64,000 nt of DNA from Gelidibacter salicanalis (GCF_007997285.1 NZ_VORX01000001.1:124001-188000), one strand, 5' to 3'. Positions 8,410-18,558 are shown, counted from the first letter of the stretch. Notes: generated by a model not told the origin, from the sequence alone. Translations and numbers: made by a program.

Positions 8410-9723
8410 ATGATTCTAAATGTTGCACGAAATAAGTTCTTTTGGTTACTTGATAGCTTAAAAAAAGGTAAAATAAAAAATAATTTAAATGAAATTGAAC
8501 TTTGTGTTGCGCATCCAAATTCTGATAAAGCCATTCAAATTAAAGATACGCATTTAAGACGTTTACTTGATCATGCGGTCAAAACGACCCAGTATTACAA
8601 TTGCCTGTCTTCCGCGACTACAATTTCTGGTTTTCCTGTGATTAGAAAAACCACTATTCAAAATAACTTTGAACTGTTTGAATCGAGTGAGTTTAAAGAC
8701 AAATCCAATTTTAAAGTCTCAACAAGTGGTTCTACAGGAGTGCCTTTTTTCTTATTTCAAAATCAAGATAAACGTCATAGAAACCGTGCAGATGTGATTT
8801 ATTTTTTCAGGAAAGCCAATTTTAATGTTGGAAATCGGTTATACGAGCTTGAAGTTTGGCGTGGACATAACAAGAAGGGAAGATTGAAGTCTTTTCTTCA
8901 GAATGTTTTACAATTTGACATTTCCAGATTAACTGATGAAAGCATTGAAACTTTTTTAGGATTATTAAAATCTGACCAACAATCTACAAAAACATTACTA
9001 GGCTTCGCGTCTGCCTATGAAATGATTGCACAATATTTGGAGAATAATAGTCTTGTTTTAAATGGTTTAGGTATTACTTCTGCGATTGCCAATGCAGAAT
9101 ATCTAAATCCTTACACAAAATATACACTAGGAAAACATCTTAATACCGTCGTGCTTTCTAGGTATTCAAGTGAGGAAATTGGAATTATTGCACAACAAAC
9201 ACTAGATTCTCCTGATCGGTTTGTTGTTAATCATGCAAGTTACCATGTTGAATTATTAAATTTGGAACGTGACGCTCCTGCTAAACTTGGGGAGCTTGGC
9301 AGAATTGTGGTCACCGATTTGTTTAACTATGCCATGCCTATAATTAGATATGATACCGGTGATATTGCACAATTTGGATTGAATAAAGAAGGTGCTATGG
9401 AGTTCGTGCATGTTGAAGGTCGTCAGATGGATCTTATTTATGATTCAAAGGGTAAGCTGATTTCTTCGTTTGTGATTTATACAAAATTTTACAACTATTA
9501 TCATTTATTAAAACAATATCAATTTATTCAACAAGGTGAAAAAGAATACGAAGTTAAATTGAACCTTCAAGGCGATAATTTTCCATTTGAAAAGCAATTG
9601 ATCATGGATATTGAATCAGACTTTGGAGAGGATGCTCAAGTTGCTGTTACTTATGTAGATGAAATTCCTGCTTTAAATTCTGGAAAGCGAAGAAAGGTGA
9701 TTAACAATTATAAAAAGAATTAG
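8410..9723 (+). CDS. PaaK/CapK-like adenylate-forming ligase
   Basis: 437 aa, the usual length for the phenylacetate-CoA ligase/CapK group of ANL enzymes. The P-loop-like STSGSTGVPFFLF (about residues 106-118) and YDTGDIAQFG (adenylate-binding YxTGD motif near residue 317) are clear, followed by EGRQMDLIYDSKGKLIS. ANL enzymes activate a carboxylate as acyl-AMP and transfer it to CoA or another acceptor. Relatives are common in surface-polysaccharide loci. The gene converges, with a 4-bp overlap at the stop codons, on the ATP-grasp/GNAT/BKACE operon. The substrate cannot be read from the sequence. Confidence 0.75.
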   Translation: MILNVARNKFFWLLDSLKKGKIKNNLNEIELCVAHPNSDKAIQIKDTHLRRLLDHAVKTTQYYNCLSSATTISGFPVIRKTTIQNNFELFESSEFKDKSNFKVSTSGSTGVPFFLFQNQDKRHRNRADVIYFFRKANFNVGNRLYELEVWRGHNKKGRLKSFLQNVLQFDISRLTDESIETFLGLLKSDQQSTKTLLGFASAYEMIAQYLENNSLVLNGLGITSAIANAEYLNPYTKYTLGKHLNTVVLSRYSSEEIGIIAQQTLDSPDRFVVNHASYHVELLNLERDAPAKLGELGRIVVTDLFNYAMPIIRYDTGDIAQFGLNKEGAMEFVHVEGRQMDLIYDSKGKLISSFVIYTKFYNYYHLLKQYQFIQQGEKEYEVKLNLQGDNFPFEKQLIMDIESDFGEDAQVAVTYVDEIPALNSGKRRKVINNYKKN

Positions 9724-10826
9724 TAAGTTTTTAAGCCTAGTTCCAAGATTTCATTGGTAAATTTTCCGAATAAAGGACCATTAGTAATTTGATGTATATC
9801 AATATTTTGATTATAGGTGTTAAATTCAATAAAAATGGGCGCATCAGTCTTATCAATTCCAATGTCCCAGGACACAAATTTGAAATAAGGAACAATTGGA
9901 TGCATGGCATAGATCATTTTTATGACACTCGAATAGTTGGGGATTTGAAAACCTTCAAAAAGGACATTTGTATGGGTTTTCTTCAGAAGCGTTCCCTTTT
10001 TGGTATATCCTATGTTTTTTAAATAGCCTTTTTTATCTATTCCAATGATGATTCCACCACCAGAATAATTATCGGTTTGGCTACCTGGCTGTCCTATTCT
10101 CAGTACCGATGATAAAACATAAACACCATTAGGTCTCAGATAGGTCATTATTCTTATTGTATTAAGAGATGACGGATTTAAAGCCTTTAATGCACTGTTT
10201 TGTTCAACAAATTCCTGAATAATAAAATCTTTTTTATACAATTTAAATACCTGGGAGATGGTAAGATTCTTATAAGAAGTTACCCCTGCTTTTATAGTAA
10301 AGGTATTGACCTGTTTTCCACGACCCGAATCTATTGTTGGTTTAATTACTAAAGGTTTATTAATTATGTTGCAGGCTTCAATAGCAATTTGCTCAGGAAC
10401 AATTTGATTATTTCTATAATAAAACCCATTAATATTCTGTATAACACGACTGGGTTGGTTAACATCTTTAAATAAAATATAGGATAGATTCTTATCTAAT
10501 AAAAATGGCCATTGTCGCATTTCGTTAAACCTCGGAGATAGTATGGATCTAAAAAGATCCTCAGGAATATAGTCCACATGAAATTCATTATTCAAGCCTG
10601 TATAATAGCTGTGCCAATAAGTATTGTTTAAATTATAGCCTTGAGATTTAAAATAAGACTTAGCCGCTTCAACTTGACTGGACTTTAGTTGTGGAGTCTT
10701 GTTTGTATGATTAAACCGTTGGATTTTGCTTCTGGAATTCATTTTTGAATTATATTCAAAAAACCGCTTTCTAGAATTTAAAACATGAGTAGTCAATAAT
10801 CGTTTCAATACAAAATAAACGCTCAT
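9720..10826 (-). CDS. ATP-grasp protein, sugar-transfer-associated type
   Basis: 368 aa. The middle and C-terminal parts have an ATP-grasp layout: IINKPLVIKPTIDSGRGKQV (lysine and glycine-rich loop, about residues 150-170), IIQEFVEQN (the acidic hinge), NTIRIMTYL, GGGIIIGID and the metal-binding end FVSWDIGID...PIFIEFNTYNQ. This matches the group called sugar-transfer-associated ATP-grasp, found in capsule and exopolysaccharide clusters. ATP-grasp enzymes join a carboxylate to an amine or thiol through an acyl-phosphate. The start overlaps the GNAT stop by 4 bp (ATGA), indicating translational coupling. Confidence 0.75.
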   Translation of the reverse strand: MSVYFVLKRLLTTHVLNSRKRFFEYNSKMNSRSKIQRFNHTNKTPQLKSSQVEAAKSYFKSQGYNLNNTYWHSYYTGLNNEFHVDYIPEDLFRSILSPRFNEMRQWPFLLDKNLSYILFKDVNQPSRVIQNINGFYYRNNQIVPEQIAIEACNIINKPLVIKPTIDSGRGKQVNTFTIKAGVTSYKNLTISQVFKLYKKDFIIQEFVEQNSALKALNPSSLNTIRIMTYLRPNGVYVLSSVLRIGQPGSQTDNYSGGGIIIGIDKKGYLKNIGYTKKGTLLKKTHTNVLFEGFQIPNYSSVIKMIYAMHPIVPYFKFVSWDIGIDKTDAPIFIEFNTYNQNIDIHQITNGPLFGKFTNEILELGLKTY

Positions 10827-11467
10827 TTATAGCTTTTTAATGTAAAATTAGAACTCCATCTTTTAAATAACCGGACACTTAAATATAATTTAATAGGTTT
10901 TGAGTTGAGTTTCTCTTTAAACTTAATTGTGGACTTATTAAAATATTCACTAACACTGTAAAAAGTTTTTATGTTCTCTTTTTCTAAATAGTCATAACTG
11001 TGATAACGCAAGTATGGTGCGATATTTTTACCTCTATAAGCTTCAAAAGTGTACATACTATGTAAATAGCTTTCTGTTGGTTTTAAGTTGAAGTGATGTT
11101 TTCTAAAGGTGAAGGGTTTACATTTTATAAACATATAAGCGGCTATATGGCCATTGTTTTTTAACCCAATACAGATTTCACCATTTTTAAGATCTGCCAA
11201 TAAATCCTTTTGCTCTATTCCAATAATAGTATTCTTAATATGATTGATCTCAGTTTCACCAAAAATTGAAATTTGAAAATTGGTGTCTTCACCACGCAAC
11301 TGTGGAGGCGTAATTGGGCTGGTAGCTTCCTCAACCCAATAATAGGGCATAAAATCTAAGCCGATTTTTGCCAAATTGTTCCGTACCCCATGCCAAAACA
11401 AACCGTGCTTTATAATATTAGAGAGCCATTTAATACGATATGAAAGCCCTGTTTTATCTCCTTCCAT
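10823..11467 (-). CDS. GNAT-family N-acetyltransferase
   Basis: 214 aa from the ATG at 11467; an in-frame TTG at 11479 would overlap the upstream stop. The acetyl-CoA binding region is visible around YTFEAYRGKNIAPYLRYHSYDYL, followed by YSVSEYFNKSTIKFKEKLN, the usual GNAT motif A/B order. The N-terminal third is extra and of unknown fold. It lies between the BKACE and ATP-grasp genes and is probably translated with both, so it may acylate an amine intermediate of their pathway. The specific substrate is unknown. Confidence 0.72.
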   Translation of the reverse strand: MEGDKTGLSYRIKWLSNIIKHGLFWHGVRNNLAKIGLDFMPYYWVEEATSPITPPQLRGEDTNFQISIFGETEINHIKNTIIGIEQKDLLADLKNGEICIGLKNNGHIAAYMFIKCKPFTFRKHHFNLKPTESYLHSMYTFEAYRGKNIAPYLRYHSYDYLEKENIKTFYSVSEYFNKSTIKFKEKLNSKPIKLYLSVRLFKRWSSNFTLKSYK

Positions 11468-11475
11468 AGTATTGA

Positions 11476-12342
11476 TCAATTATAAACACGACCATAACGT
11501 CCATATCCAGGTTCCATATTCATGATGGTCCTAAATTCTGAAGGGGTCATAATTTCTCTATTATTTGCCTCTGCAACAACATGGATCCGTTTTAAGAGGT
11601 CACTATTGGTTGCTAGTTTGGTTCGCTCTGTATCATACCAAATATTATCCTCTAATCCCACACGCACGCCTTTACCGATGGCTATGGCCAAGAAATTCAT
11701 GAGCATCTGTCCAGTTCCAACACCAGCCATTGCAATCAGCGCATCTTTTGGAAGGTCATTTAACATCACACCTACATGAAGCAAATTGGTTTGTGCGCAG
11801 GCAATGTTACCAAAAAGAAGATTATAATATAAAGGAGGTTTTATATGTTCTTTTTTCATTAAATAATTTCCAAAATTTATCATGCCAACATCAAATACTT
11901 CTAATTCTGGTACAATACCTTTAATTTTCATGGTTTTTGCCAAATCTTCAATCATGTTCGGGGCATTCATACTGGCCACATTATTAAAGTTTAAAGAACT
12001 TAAAGTTAAACTTCCCATATCGGGTTTCAGATCACCCTTTAAAGAAAGGACATCGGCTCTTTTTTCCAATGTATTGAAGTTGCGTCCACTTAGCGAAGCA
12101 CATATCACGAGATCAGGTGCATATTTTCGAATCCCAGATATTAATTCAGCATATACTTCTTTTTTATAAGTAGGAACGCCTGTAATTTCATCTCTGGCAT
12201 GAATATGCGCCAGAGTAATTCCTAATTCATAGGCACGATGGACATCCTCTACAATTTCATTGATAGTTACAGGAACGTGAGGTGTCATCTCTTTTGTGGG
12301 AATCATTCCTGTAGGCGTAAAATTAATAATTAACTTCTGCAT
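11476..12342 (-). CDS. BKACE-family beta-keto acid cleavage enzyme (Kce-like)
   Basis: 288 aa, the full length of the BKACE (DUF849) family. The N-terminal LIINFTPTGMIPTKEMTPHV, the metal-binding HIHARD (His-x-His, about residues 46-51) and CASLSGRNF are diagnostic. Members use a metal to cleave a beta-keto acid with acetyl-CoA, as 3-keto-5-aminohexanoate cleavage enzyme does in lysine fermentation, but many accept other substrates. No other lysine-fermentation gene is present in the window. The position at the head of an operon with GNAT and ATP-grasp genes argues for a different, probably biosynthetic or modifying, role (inference). Confidence 0.85.
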   Translation of the reverse strand: MQKLIINFTPTGMIPTKEMTPHVPVTINEIVEDVHRAYELGITLAHIHARDEITGVPTYKKEVYAELISGIRKYAPDLVICASLSGRNFNTLEKRADVLSLKGDLKPDMGSLTLSSLNFNNVASMNAPNMIEDLAKTMKIKGIVPELEVFDVGMINFGNYLMKKEHIKPPLYYNLLFGNIACAQTNLLHVGVMLNDLPKDALIAMAGVGTGQMLMNFLAIAIGKGVRVGLEDNIWYDTERTKLATNSDLLKRIHVVAEANNREIMTPSEFRTIMNMEPGYGRYGRVYN

Positions 12343-12786
12343 AAGGGTTGAAGGTTGGTTGAAGTTAAAATTTAATCTAATATTTTGAATTAGAGGTAAA
12401 TAAATCGTTCAACAGGAAATCTTCACTATAAGATGCCTGTTTTTAATGCTGTACATTTAAAAATCCGTAGTGTTTATTAAGTCTCCTCTAAAAATACATG
12501 TTGTGCTATCAGAAATAAAATTAGGATTTGCGTGCATTTTGAAATTACTATAACAGATTACGGAGAAGTCTAGGTTTACGGTGTATAATGGAAGAAAACC
12601 GAGTTCAGGCGAATTCAAAAATCAGTTCACTTTTATGCATCCTTGAACGTGTTTGGTCAATTGTATAAGGACACCCTTTGCATCGATCAAACTTAGTTAA
12701 TATTATAAACACATAACCTTAAAACATGAAATGCGGTAAAGGGTTTTATAGAACCTGTTTGGGAACAACATGATATAATTTCAAAA
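12343..12786. other. Intergenic stretch, nothing recognised
   Basis: About 440 bp between the start of the BKACE gene and the end of the EEP gene. No frame of useful length, RNA-like structure or repeat was seen on either strand. It must contain the promoter of the BKACE operon, but no convincing TAnnTTTG box was found. Confidence 0.5.
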
Positions 12787-13829
12787 TTAATCCTTCAGTT
12801 CAAAAACAGCTAAAAGATTCTTATGATCCGTAGGCCAAACCCCATCGTGTGTTTCTATAGGATCTTCTGAAGTTTCCAATACCCGTTGGTTACGAACAAT
12901 CGAACCTTTTGGTCCAATAATCTTAACTTCCTTAAGCTCTAATTGATCAGAGGGTAGGTAAAAAATATAATCAATTCGGTCCCTATCATCTGCGTCAGGT
13001 GCCCAAGCTAATTTTTCAAGTGGCACGAGAGGCGTATCTGCCGGAAAGGTGAATCCGGGATGGGTTACGGGGTTTGGATATGCTTTACGATAGGCATCAA
13101 TAAAACCTGCTTTGTCCAGTTGTAATGTGTTATGCCAAGGCATTACCACACCGTTATGATCGTATACGTTTTTAGTGCTTTCTGTCCAGTCCAAAAAGGA
13201 AGCTTCGTTAAGGTCGCCACCCAAAATGACCAGTCTGCCAAGAGATTTTTCTGCCATCGCATCTTTTGTAAAGGCAGTAATGGCTTCATCACGTTTGGAC
13301 GCTAAATTGTCGATTGCAATGGTTAGGAATCGGTAACGCGATTATTGAGTTTGTTCCAAGTAGAACTGTCATAACCCCGAGGTAAATAAAGGCTACAATT
13401 TAAGTAATCAAGATGGGCGCTGTAAAATGCGATTTCAGTGTTTTTGACTTTTATGATGGCTTTTGTAATAGATCCTTGGTCATTATGTAGAGGATATAGG
13501 GCTTGTTGTGAAAGTATCGGATAGCGGGAAAAAATGCCAGAATCTTCACTTTGTTCTGAATAATAGGTATGCCGTTTTTTTGCTAGAGCTTTTACCAAAC
13601 GTTCGGCTAGGCTTTTATCATTATAATTTCTGACTTCACTCAATGCTATTAAATCGGTGTCCGTACGAATGACTTCATCAATAATGGCGTCAAATCCGCC
13701 AGGAACAATGGTGCCTTCTTGCCAGATATTAAACTGTAGGACTTTTAACGACTGCTCTTTCTGCGCCATACAGGAACATGTGACCGCCAGAAACAGATAA
13801 ATACTTAAAAAAGGGAGTCTTAAAAACAT
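12787..13829 (-). pseudogene. Secreted EEP-family phosphatase/nuclease, frameshifted
   Basis: One endonuclease/exonuclease/phosphatase (EEP) gene is split into two frames. The upstream part (13829 to 13323) starts with an export signal (LFLAVTCSCMAQ, possibly a lipoprotein), has QFNIWQEG, the catalytic-type LSEVRNYND and YSAHLDYLN, and ends ...RVTDS followed by TAA. The other frame takes over at 13326 with LTIAIDNLASKRDEA and runs to 12787 with GGDLNEASFLDW, DDRDRIDYIFY and WPTDHKNLLAVF. All catalytic segments are intact, so loss of one C in a short C run at about 13326 (TCCCTA to TCCTA) explains the break. Whether this is a true recent inactivation or a sequencing error cannot be decided here. 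It lies downstream of susCD and may belong to that system. Confidence 0.8.
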
Positions 13830-13940
13830 CTTTGGTTATAATTTGATGGATGCTAGAAAGGTAATAAGATTTTTTGATTCTTGAGTATTTCAGAGTTTTT
13901 TATAGGGATCATGTAGATGAGCTCAGCATCTCACCAATAA

Positions 13941-13969
13941 AAAAGCCAACGCATTAAACGTTGGCTTTT
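13941..13969 (-). terminator. Terminator of the susCD unit
   Basis: Inverted repeat AAAAGCCAACG (13941-13951) and CGTTGGCTTTT (13959-13969) with a 7-nt loop; the U-rich arm and following TTATT on the minus strand fit a rho-independent terminator 24 bp after the susD stop. Confidence 0.85.
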
Positions 13970-13992
13970 AGACTATAAAAATGACACTGCAA

Positions 13993-15489
13993 TTATTCAG
14001 GCGTATTCCACCATAATGGTGTTTTTAAACGAATAAGCGGATCATTTGTAGGCATATTTACATAATTACGATCTTCTTCATTATACTCATACATCATGGC
14101 TTGAATCCATTCGTCGTTACCAGGAAAAATGTCAAGGTTAACATTAACGGGACGTTTAAGGCCTGGGTAAATGTCTGCACTATAATCCATTCTTCGCATG
14201 TCTACCCAAGTTTCTGGATTTAAAACATTCGCGATATATTTTTGGGTCATGATTGCTGACAGATCAATTTTGGTAGCGCCTATCTCAGCGTCTAACATCT
14301 CTAAATAAGATGTCATTTGATCGTTTGGAACGTTCAGTTTTTCTAAATCGGCACGAACACCTTCTTTAAATGCAGCGTATGCACCTGGTAAATCGTTTTT
14401 ACGGAAGCGGGCCTCTGCTTCAATAAATTTCACTTCACTATAAGTCATCATATAGGTTGGTGCTGTGGGGCTCGTGTAAAAACCGCCATTTCCAGCAGAA
14501 TAATTATCGCCTGAATCACCGGCCAAACCACGTCCAACATCTAAGCCAACATAGCCACCATTAACAGCTTCAGGAACAATGATTGACAATCGAGGATCTT
14601 CAACCGGTGCAGCTAAGTTTAATGGATTTTTCAATAAATTCACGAAAAACGTAGAAAAGTATCTAAATCTTGAAGACCCATAACCACCTTCAGCAAATGG
14701 CTGTCTTTGGTTTTCTGCCTCGCCACCTACAAAATTTTGTTGTGCATTGAGAGCGTTAGAATTGATACCGGCTTCTACAGCAGTAATAATTGCATCAGCA
14801 TTATACGCCATATCTCCTGAAGACTTCTTGCTTAAATGGTTTAAGTAGCGTGCTTTAAGAGAGTGTGCAAAACGAATCCATTTATCTTGATCGCCATTGT
14901 AAAGCACATCGCCGCCCTCAGCATTCAATCCAATAGTACTTGCTTGTTGCAGTTCAATAATTGCTTCATCAAGCAATGTGAAGATGGTTTGGTAAGCTTG
15001 TTTTTGGGTCACAAATTTTGGGGTGATATTCATATTTGATTCACCATCATAGGTGTCTTCCGTAACAATATCGCCGTATTGATCGGTGGTCATGCCAAAG
15101 ATGTAGGCTCTTAGTATTTTGCCTACCGCCGTATAATTTGGCGCATCGTATCTTTCGCCCAAAACGATAAGGTCTGCCGTGTTAGGGAGCGCATACACGT
15201 AAGAATTCTGCCATAAGAAATAACGTCCGGTTGTAAATGTATTCGTCCAAGAATTAGAATCGTAGGCGGAGGTATGATGCGCAGCATATTGTGTGACACC
15301 AATCACTTCTCTTGCACCTCTATATTGAGCAGTCCCTGTGGTGTTTTCAATAGCTCCTTGAATCCTGAATTGGGGCGGTAGCGAACTCGTTGTAGGAGCC
15401 GTTTCTGAACTGTTTACATCAAAGTAGTCATCACTACAGGATGTTGCCATTACTGCTAATGCTATTACTGTATATTTTAAAATTTTCAT
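13993..15489 (-). CDS. SusD/RagB-like surface lipoprotein
   Basis: 498 aa. Lipoprotein signal MKILKYTVIALAVMATSC with the lipidated Cys at residue 18. The body has the SusD-like alpha-helical TPR layout, with NTADLIVLGERYDAPNYTAV, the conserved LRAYIFGMTTDQYGDI and KYLNHLSKKS-type helix (FAHSLKARYLNHL), and a C-terminal WVDMRRMDYSADIYP. It most resembles the SusD-like_2 group. The lipoprotein caps the TonB-dependent partner encoded 12 bp upstream and binds the substrate at the cell surface. The ligand is unknown; no glycoside hydrolase is nearby. Confidence 0.9.
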   Translation of the reverse strand: MKILKYTVIALAVMATSCSDDYFDVNSSETAPTTSSLPPQFRIQGAIENTTGTAQYRGAREVIGVTQYAAHHTSAYDSNSWTNTFTTGRYFLWQNSYVYALPNTADLIVLGERYDAPNYTAVGKILRAYIFGMTTDQYGDIVTEDTYDGESNMNITPKFVTQKQAYQTIFTLLDEAIIELQQASTIGLNAEGGDVLYNGDQDKWIRFAHSLKARYLNHLSKKSSGDMAYNADAIITAVEAGINSNALNAQQNFVGGEAENQRQPFAEGGYGSSRFRYFSTFFVNLLKNPLNLAAPVEDPRLSIIVPEAVNGGYVGLDVGRGLAGDSGDNYSAGNGGFYTSPTAPTYMMTYSEVKFIEAEARFRKNDLPGAYAAFKEGVRADLEKLNVPNDQMTSYLEMLDAEIGATKIDLSAIMTQKYIANVLNPETWVDMRRMDYSADIYPGLKRPVNVNLDIFPGNDEWIQAMMYEYNEEDRNYVNMPTNDPLIRLKTPLWWNTPE

Positions 15490-15501
15490 AATTATAATTT
15501 T

Positions 15502-18500
15502 TTAAAATCTAAATCTTAATCCTAAATCAAATCCTTTAACGTTAGGAGTTCCTAGGTTGTCAATGTTCATAGAACCTGCACCAGAGATGCCAGCACCAAA
15601 TGTGTTTACTTCAGGATCTACACCACTGTAGTCAGTAATTGTAAATAAATTACGTCCTGTTGCATAAATTTCCAGACCCGATAACGATAATTTCTCTAAA
15701 GTGGCTTCAGGGAATTTATACGAGAGCGTCACATATCTTAATCTTGCGAAAGAACCATCTTCTATAAAATTTTCAGAGTTTTGAGAATAGTAATTTTGAT
15801 AATAGTTTTGGTCCTTGCTCACCGCTACTGTGTTTGGATTTCCAGTGGCGTCTACACCAGGTAATACCACTGACTGATTTCTATCCGCAACAGTATTGGT
15901 GCTAAGTCCGTAGTAGGCTAGTGCTGATTCGGTAGCGTTGTAAACTTCTCCTCCTTGAACAATATCCAATAAGAAAGATAAGTTCAGGTTTTTATAGCCT
16001 ACAGAGTTAGAAATGCCTAGGGTCCAATCCGGTGTTCTATTCACATCCGTGTAAGTTTGGTCAGTAAGGGTTGGTAATCCGTTAGAATTGATGATCACGT
16101 CGCCATTTTCATTTTTAACTGGTCGTTTTCCGCGTAATCCAAATAAGGAACCATCAAGAATAGCAGCGCCGGCCGCAGAATTTCTAAAGGTCCACGAGTC
16201 AGATAAGTAAACTTCATTTAAGAATCCTGGCAATTCTTTAACTTCACTCTTGTTGGCTCCAAAATTAAAGTCCAAATTCCAACTTACTTTTGAAGTTTGT
16301 GGCAACATTTGTAATCTTAACATGGCTTCTACACCACTATTTTTAATTGAACCTCCGTTTAGAGTAGCATAAAACGTTCCTGTTGTAGGCGGTACCCTGA
16401 TGTCTCTCAAAATTTGATTGTCAGAGGTGCTTGTATAGTACGTAAAATCGAAACCAAGACGGTTTTGGAAAAAGCGGATATCAGTTCCTATCTCAAAACT
16501 GTTAGTGAATTCAGGTTCTAAATTAGGATTTCCTACATTCACTCCATTCCAGGTATACGCTGAACTTGCTAAACCATTAATGTTGGTGCCCAATGAACTT
16601 TCTAAAGCACCAATAGGCGCATCTTTACCAACTTGAGCCCAAGTAGCTCTCAATTTGAAATAAGACAAGCCTTTATCAGATGTAATATCATTGCCGTAAA
16701 CTTTGAATAAATCACTAACTACAGCTGACATACCTACTGAAGGGTAAAAAAAAGAGCGTTTATCTTTAGGCAGGGTAGAAGACCAGTCATTACGTCCGGT
16801 TAAGTTAAGGAATAAGGCGTTTTTCCAGCCAAACTTAAATTCCCCAAATACACCTACGATGCGCTTTCTGGTTATCAACTCGGAAATTAATTGATTTTCT
16901 TTTAAAATATTTCCAACACTATAAATGCCCGGAGCTAGGAATGAAGTTCCAGAGGTGAAGGTGGTTCTGATATCTAATTCTTCGACTGAATTACCAATCA
17001 TTCCATCAAACGATAGGTCTTCAGTAATGTCTTTTTGATAACTCAAAAAGATATTTGAGGTTAACCTGCTGTGGTCTTTTTCAAATTGACTGATATAACC
17101 ATCTTCTCTTGTGTCGATTAATGATCCGTTACCCGTAATTTTTTTGTTGAATTGGGTATAGTTATCAGTACCTATTTTATAGGATAAGTTAAAATCATTT
17201 AAGAAATTGTAATTGAAGCTGATGATTCCAATAAGTCGTTTTGTCTCGTCAGAATTTGGACTGTTGTTTGTGCTCCAGTAAGGATTGTCAAATTGTTGGT
17301 CTAAAAAGAAAGTTTTTTGAGACCCATCGGCATTGAGATACTCTTTGGCATTCACATCACCAGGGTAGGCTAATAAACTTCCAAAACTACTACCTGCGGC
17401 ATTTCCTTGCTTACTGCTTAAAATATCCGTTGTAATATAGTTTGCTGAAATCCCGACAGTAAAGTTATCCGACACATTAGAATTAGCGTTGATCTTAAAA
17501 GACGTTTTATCATAACTAGTTCCTTCAATCACCCCATTTTGAGAAAGATCTCCTATAGACATGTAGATATTGCTCTTTTCTGAACCAGAAGAATAACTCA
17601 CGTTATGATTCTGTGTGGTTGCAGCCTGATAGAAATCTTCAATGTTATTAAAAATTGGCGTACCTGAATTTAAAGTTTGGCCAAAAGAGAAAGGCGATTC
17701 TGGATCATAAGTAATGCCGTCCTGAGTTCTGATTTGAGCTCCTTTTCCAAAGGTTGTTTGCACATCTGGAGTTCCAATGACTTGGTCAGATGACACAGAA
17801 CCAGAATAACTTACTGTGCTCACACCAGCCTTTCCTCTCTTAGTGGTAATAATTACTGCACCACCAGCGGCCTGAATTCCGTATAATGCGGCAGCGGCAG
17901 GTCCTTTTAATACAGATACACTTTCAATATCGGCAGGGTTAATGTCTGACGCTCTGTTGGTACTAGCCACTTCTAAACTAGAACTAGTAGAATTATCGAT
18001 CGGAATCCCGTCAACCACAAATAAAGGTTGGTTACTTCCTGTGATAGAAGATCCCCCGCGAATTAGTATCACCGCAGATGAACCTGGAGCTCCACCTGAG
18101 TTTACAACAGTAACGCCCGAAACTTTACCTTGTAAACCATTCACCATATTATTTTGATTGCCTTCCATTAACGCATCAGATTCTACCGCTTGTACGGCAT
18201 ATCCCAAGGCTTTCTTTTCCCTCTTAATACCTAAGGCGGTAATTATAACTTCGTCTAACTCATCTCCAGCTTGTAGAGAGACGTTAAGCGGAGCAATAGA
18301 AGTCACCTTAACCTCTTTGGTTTGATACCCAACGTAAGAAAATACTAGGGTTGAATTTAGTGGTGCTTCAACAACATAATTTCCATCAAAATCTGTTGTT
18401 GTGCCCACTGAAGTTCCTTTAACAAGTACTGTGGCGCCTAGTAAAGGTAAGTTGTCATCACTTGATGTCACAGTTCCGGTAATTTTTGAACTTTGTGCAT

Positions 18501-18558
18501 AGGTAAAATGCGCAAAGCAAAAAATAAATAGGAAATGCACTATTAGTTTGCCTTTCAT
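15502..18558 (-). CDS. SusC/RagA-like TonB-dependent outer-membrane transporter
   Basis: 1018 aa from the ATG at 18558, which is directly followed by a signal peptide (MKGKLIVHFLFIFCFAHFTYAQ region); the open frame runs further upstream but without sense. Order of parts: carboxypeptidase-regulatory-like domain (about 25-105, GATVLVKGTSVGTTTDFDG), TonB plug (about 115-230, with VVDGIPIDN and SVLKGPAAAALYG) and a 22-strand barrel ending in FDLGLRFRF. It imports large substrates through the outer membrane in partnership with SusD. A -7-like box (TATATTTG) lies at 18586-18593 on the minus strand. The divergent neighbour is a DeoR-type regulator. Confidence 0.93.
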   Translation of the reverse strand: MKGKLIVHFLFIFCFAHFTYAQSSKITGTVTSSDDNLPLLGATVLVKGTSVGTTTDFDGNYVVEAPLNSTLVFSYVGYQTKEVKVTSIAPLNVSLQAGDELDEVIITALGIKREKKALGYAVQAVESDALMEGNQNNMVNGLQGKVSGVTVVNSGGAPGSSAVILIRGGSSITGSNQPLFVVDGIPIDNSTSSSLEVASTNRASDINPADIESVSVLKGPAAAALYGIQAAGGAVIITTKRGKAGVSTVSYSGSVSSDQVIGTPDVQTTFGKGAQIRTQDGITYDPESPFSFGQTLNSGTPIFNNIEDFYQAATTQNHNVSYSSGSEKSNIYMSIGDLSQNGVIEGTSYDKTSFKINANSNVSDNFTVGISANYITTDILSSKQGNAAGSSFGSLLAYPGDVNAKEYLNADGSQKTFFLDQQFDNPYWSTNNSPNSDETKRLIGIISFNYNFLNDFNLSYKIGTDNYTQFNKKITGNGSLIDTREDGYISQFEKDHSRLTSNIFLSYQKDITEDLSFDGMIGNSVEELDIRTTFTSGTSFLAPGIYSVGNILKENQLISELITRKRIVGVFGEFKFGWKNALFLNLTGRNDWSSTLPKDKRSFFYPSVGMSAVVSDLFKVYGNDITSDKGLSYFKLRATWAQVGKDAPIGALESSLGTNINGLASSAYTWNGVNVGNPNLEPEFTNSFEIGTDIRFFQNRLGFDFTYYTSTSDNQILRDIRVPPTTGTFYATLNGGSIKNSGVEAMLRLQMLPQTSKVSWNLDFNFGANKSEVKELPGFLNEVYLSDSWTFRNSAAGAAILDGSLFGLRGKRPVKNENGDVIINSNGLPTLTDQTYTDVNRTPDWTLGISNSVGYKNLNLSFLLDIVQGGEVYNATESALAYYGLSTNTVADRNQSVVLPGVDATGNPNTVAVSKDQNYYQNYYSQNSENFIEDGSFARLRYVTLSYKFPEATLEKLSLSGLEIYATGRNLFTITDYSGVDPEVNTFGAGISGAGSMNIDNLGTPNVKGFDLGLRFRF

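Noticed and set aside
11476-12342. Lysine fermentation pathway
   Set aside because: Only the BKACE family member is present; no aminomutase, dehydrogenase or CoA-transferase of that pathway lies nearby.
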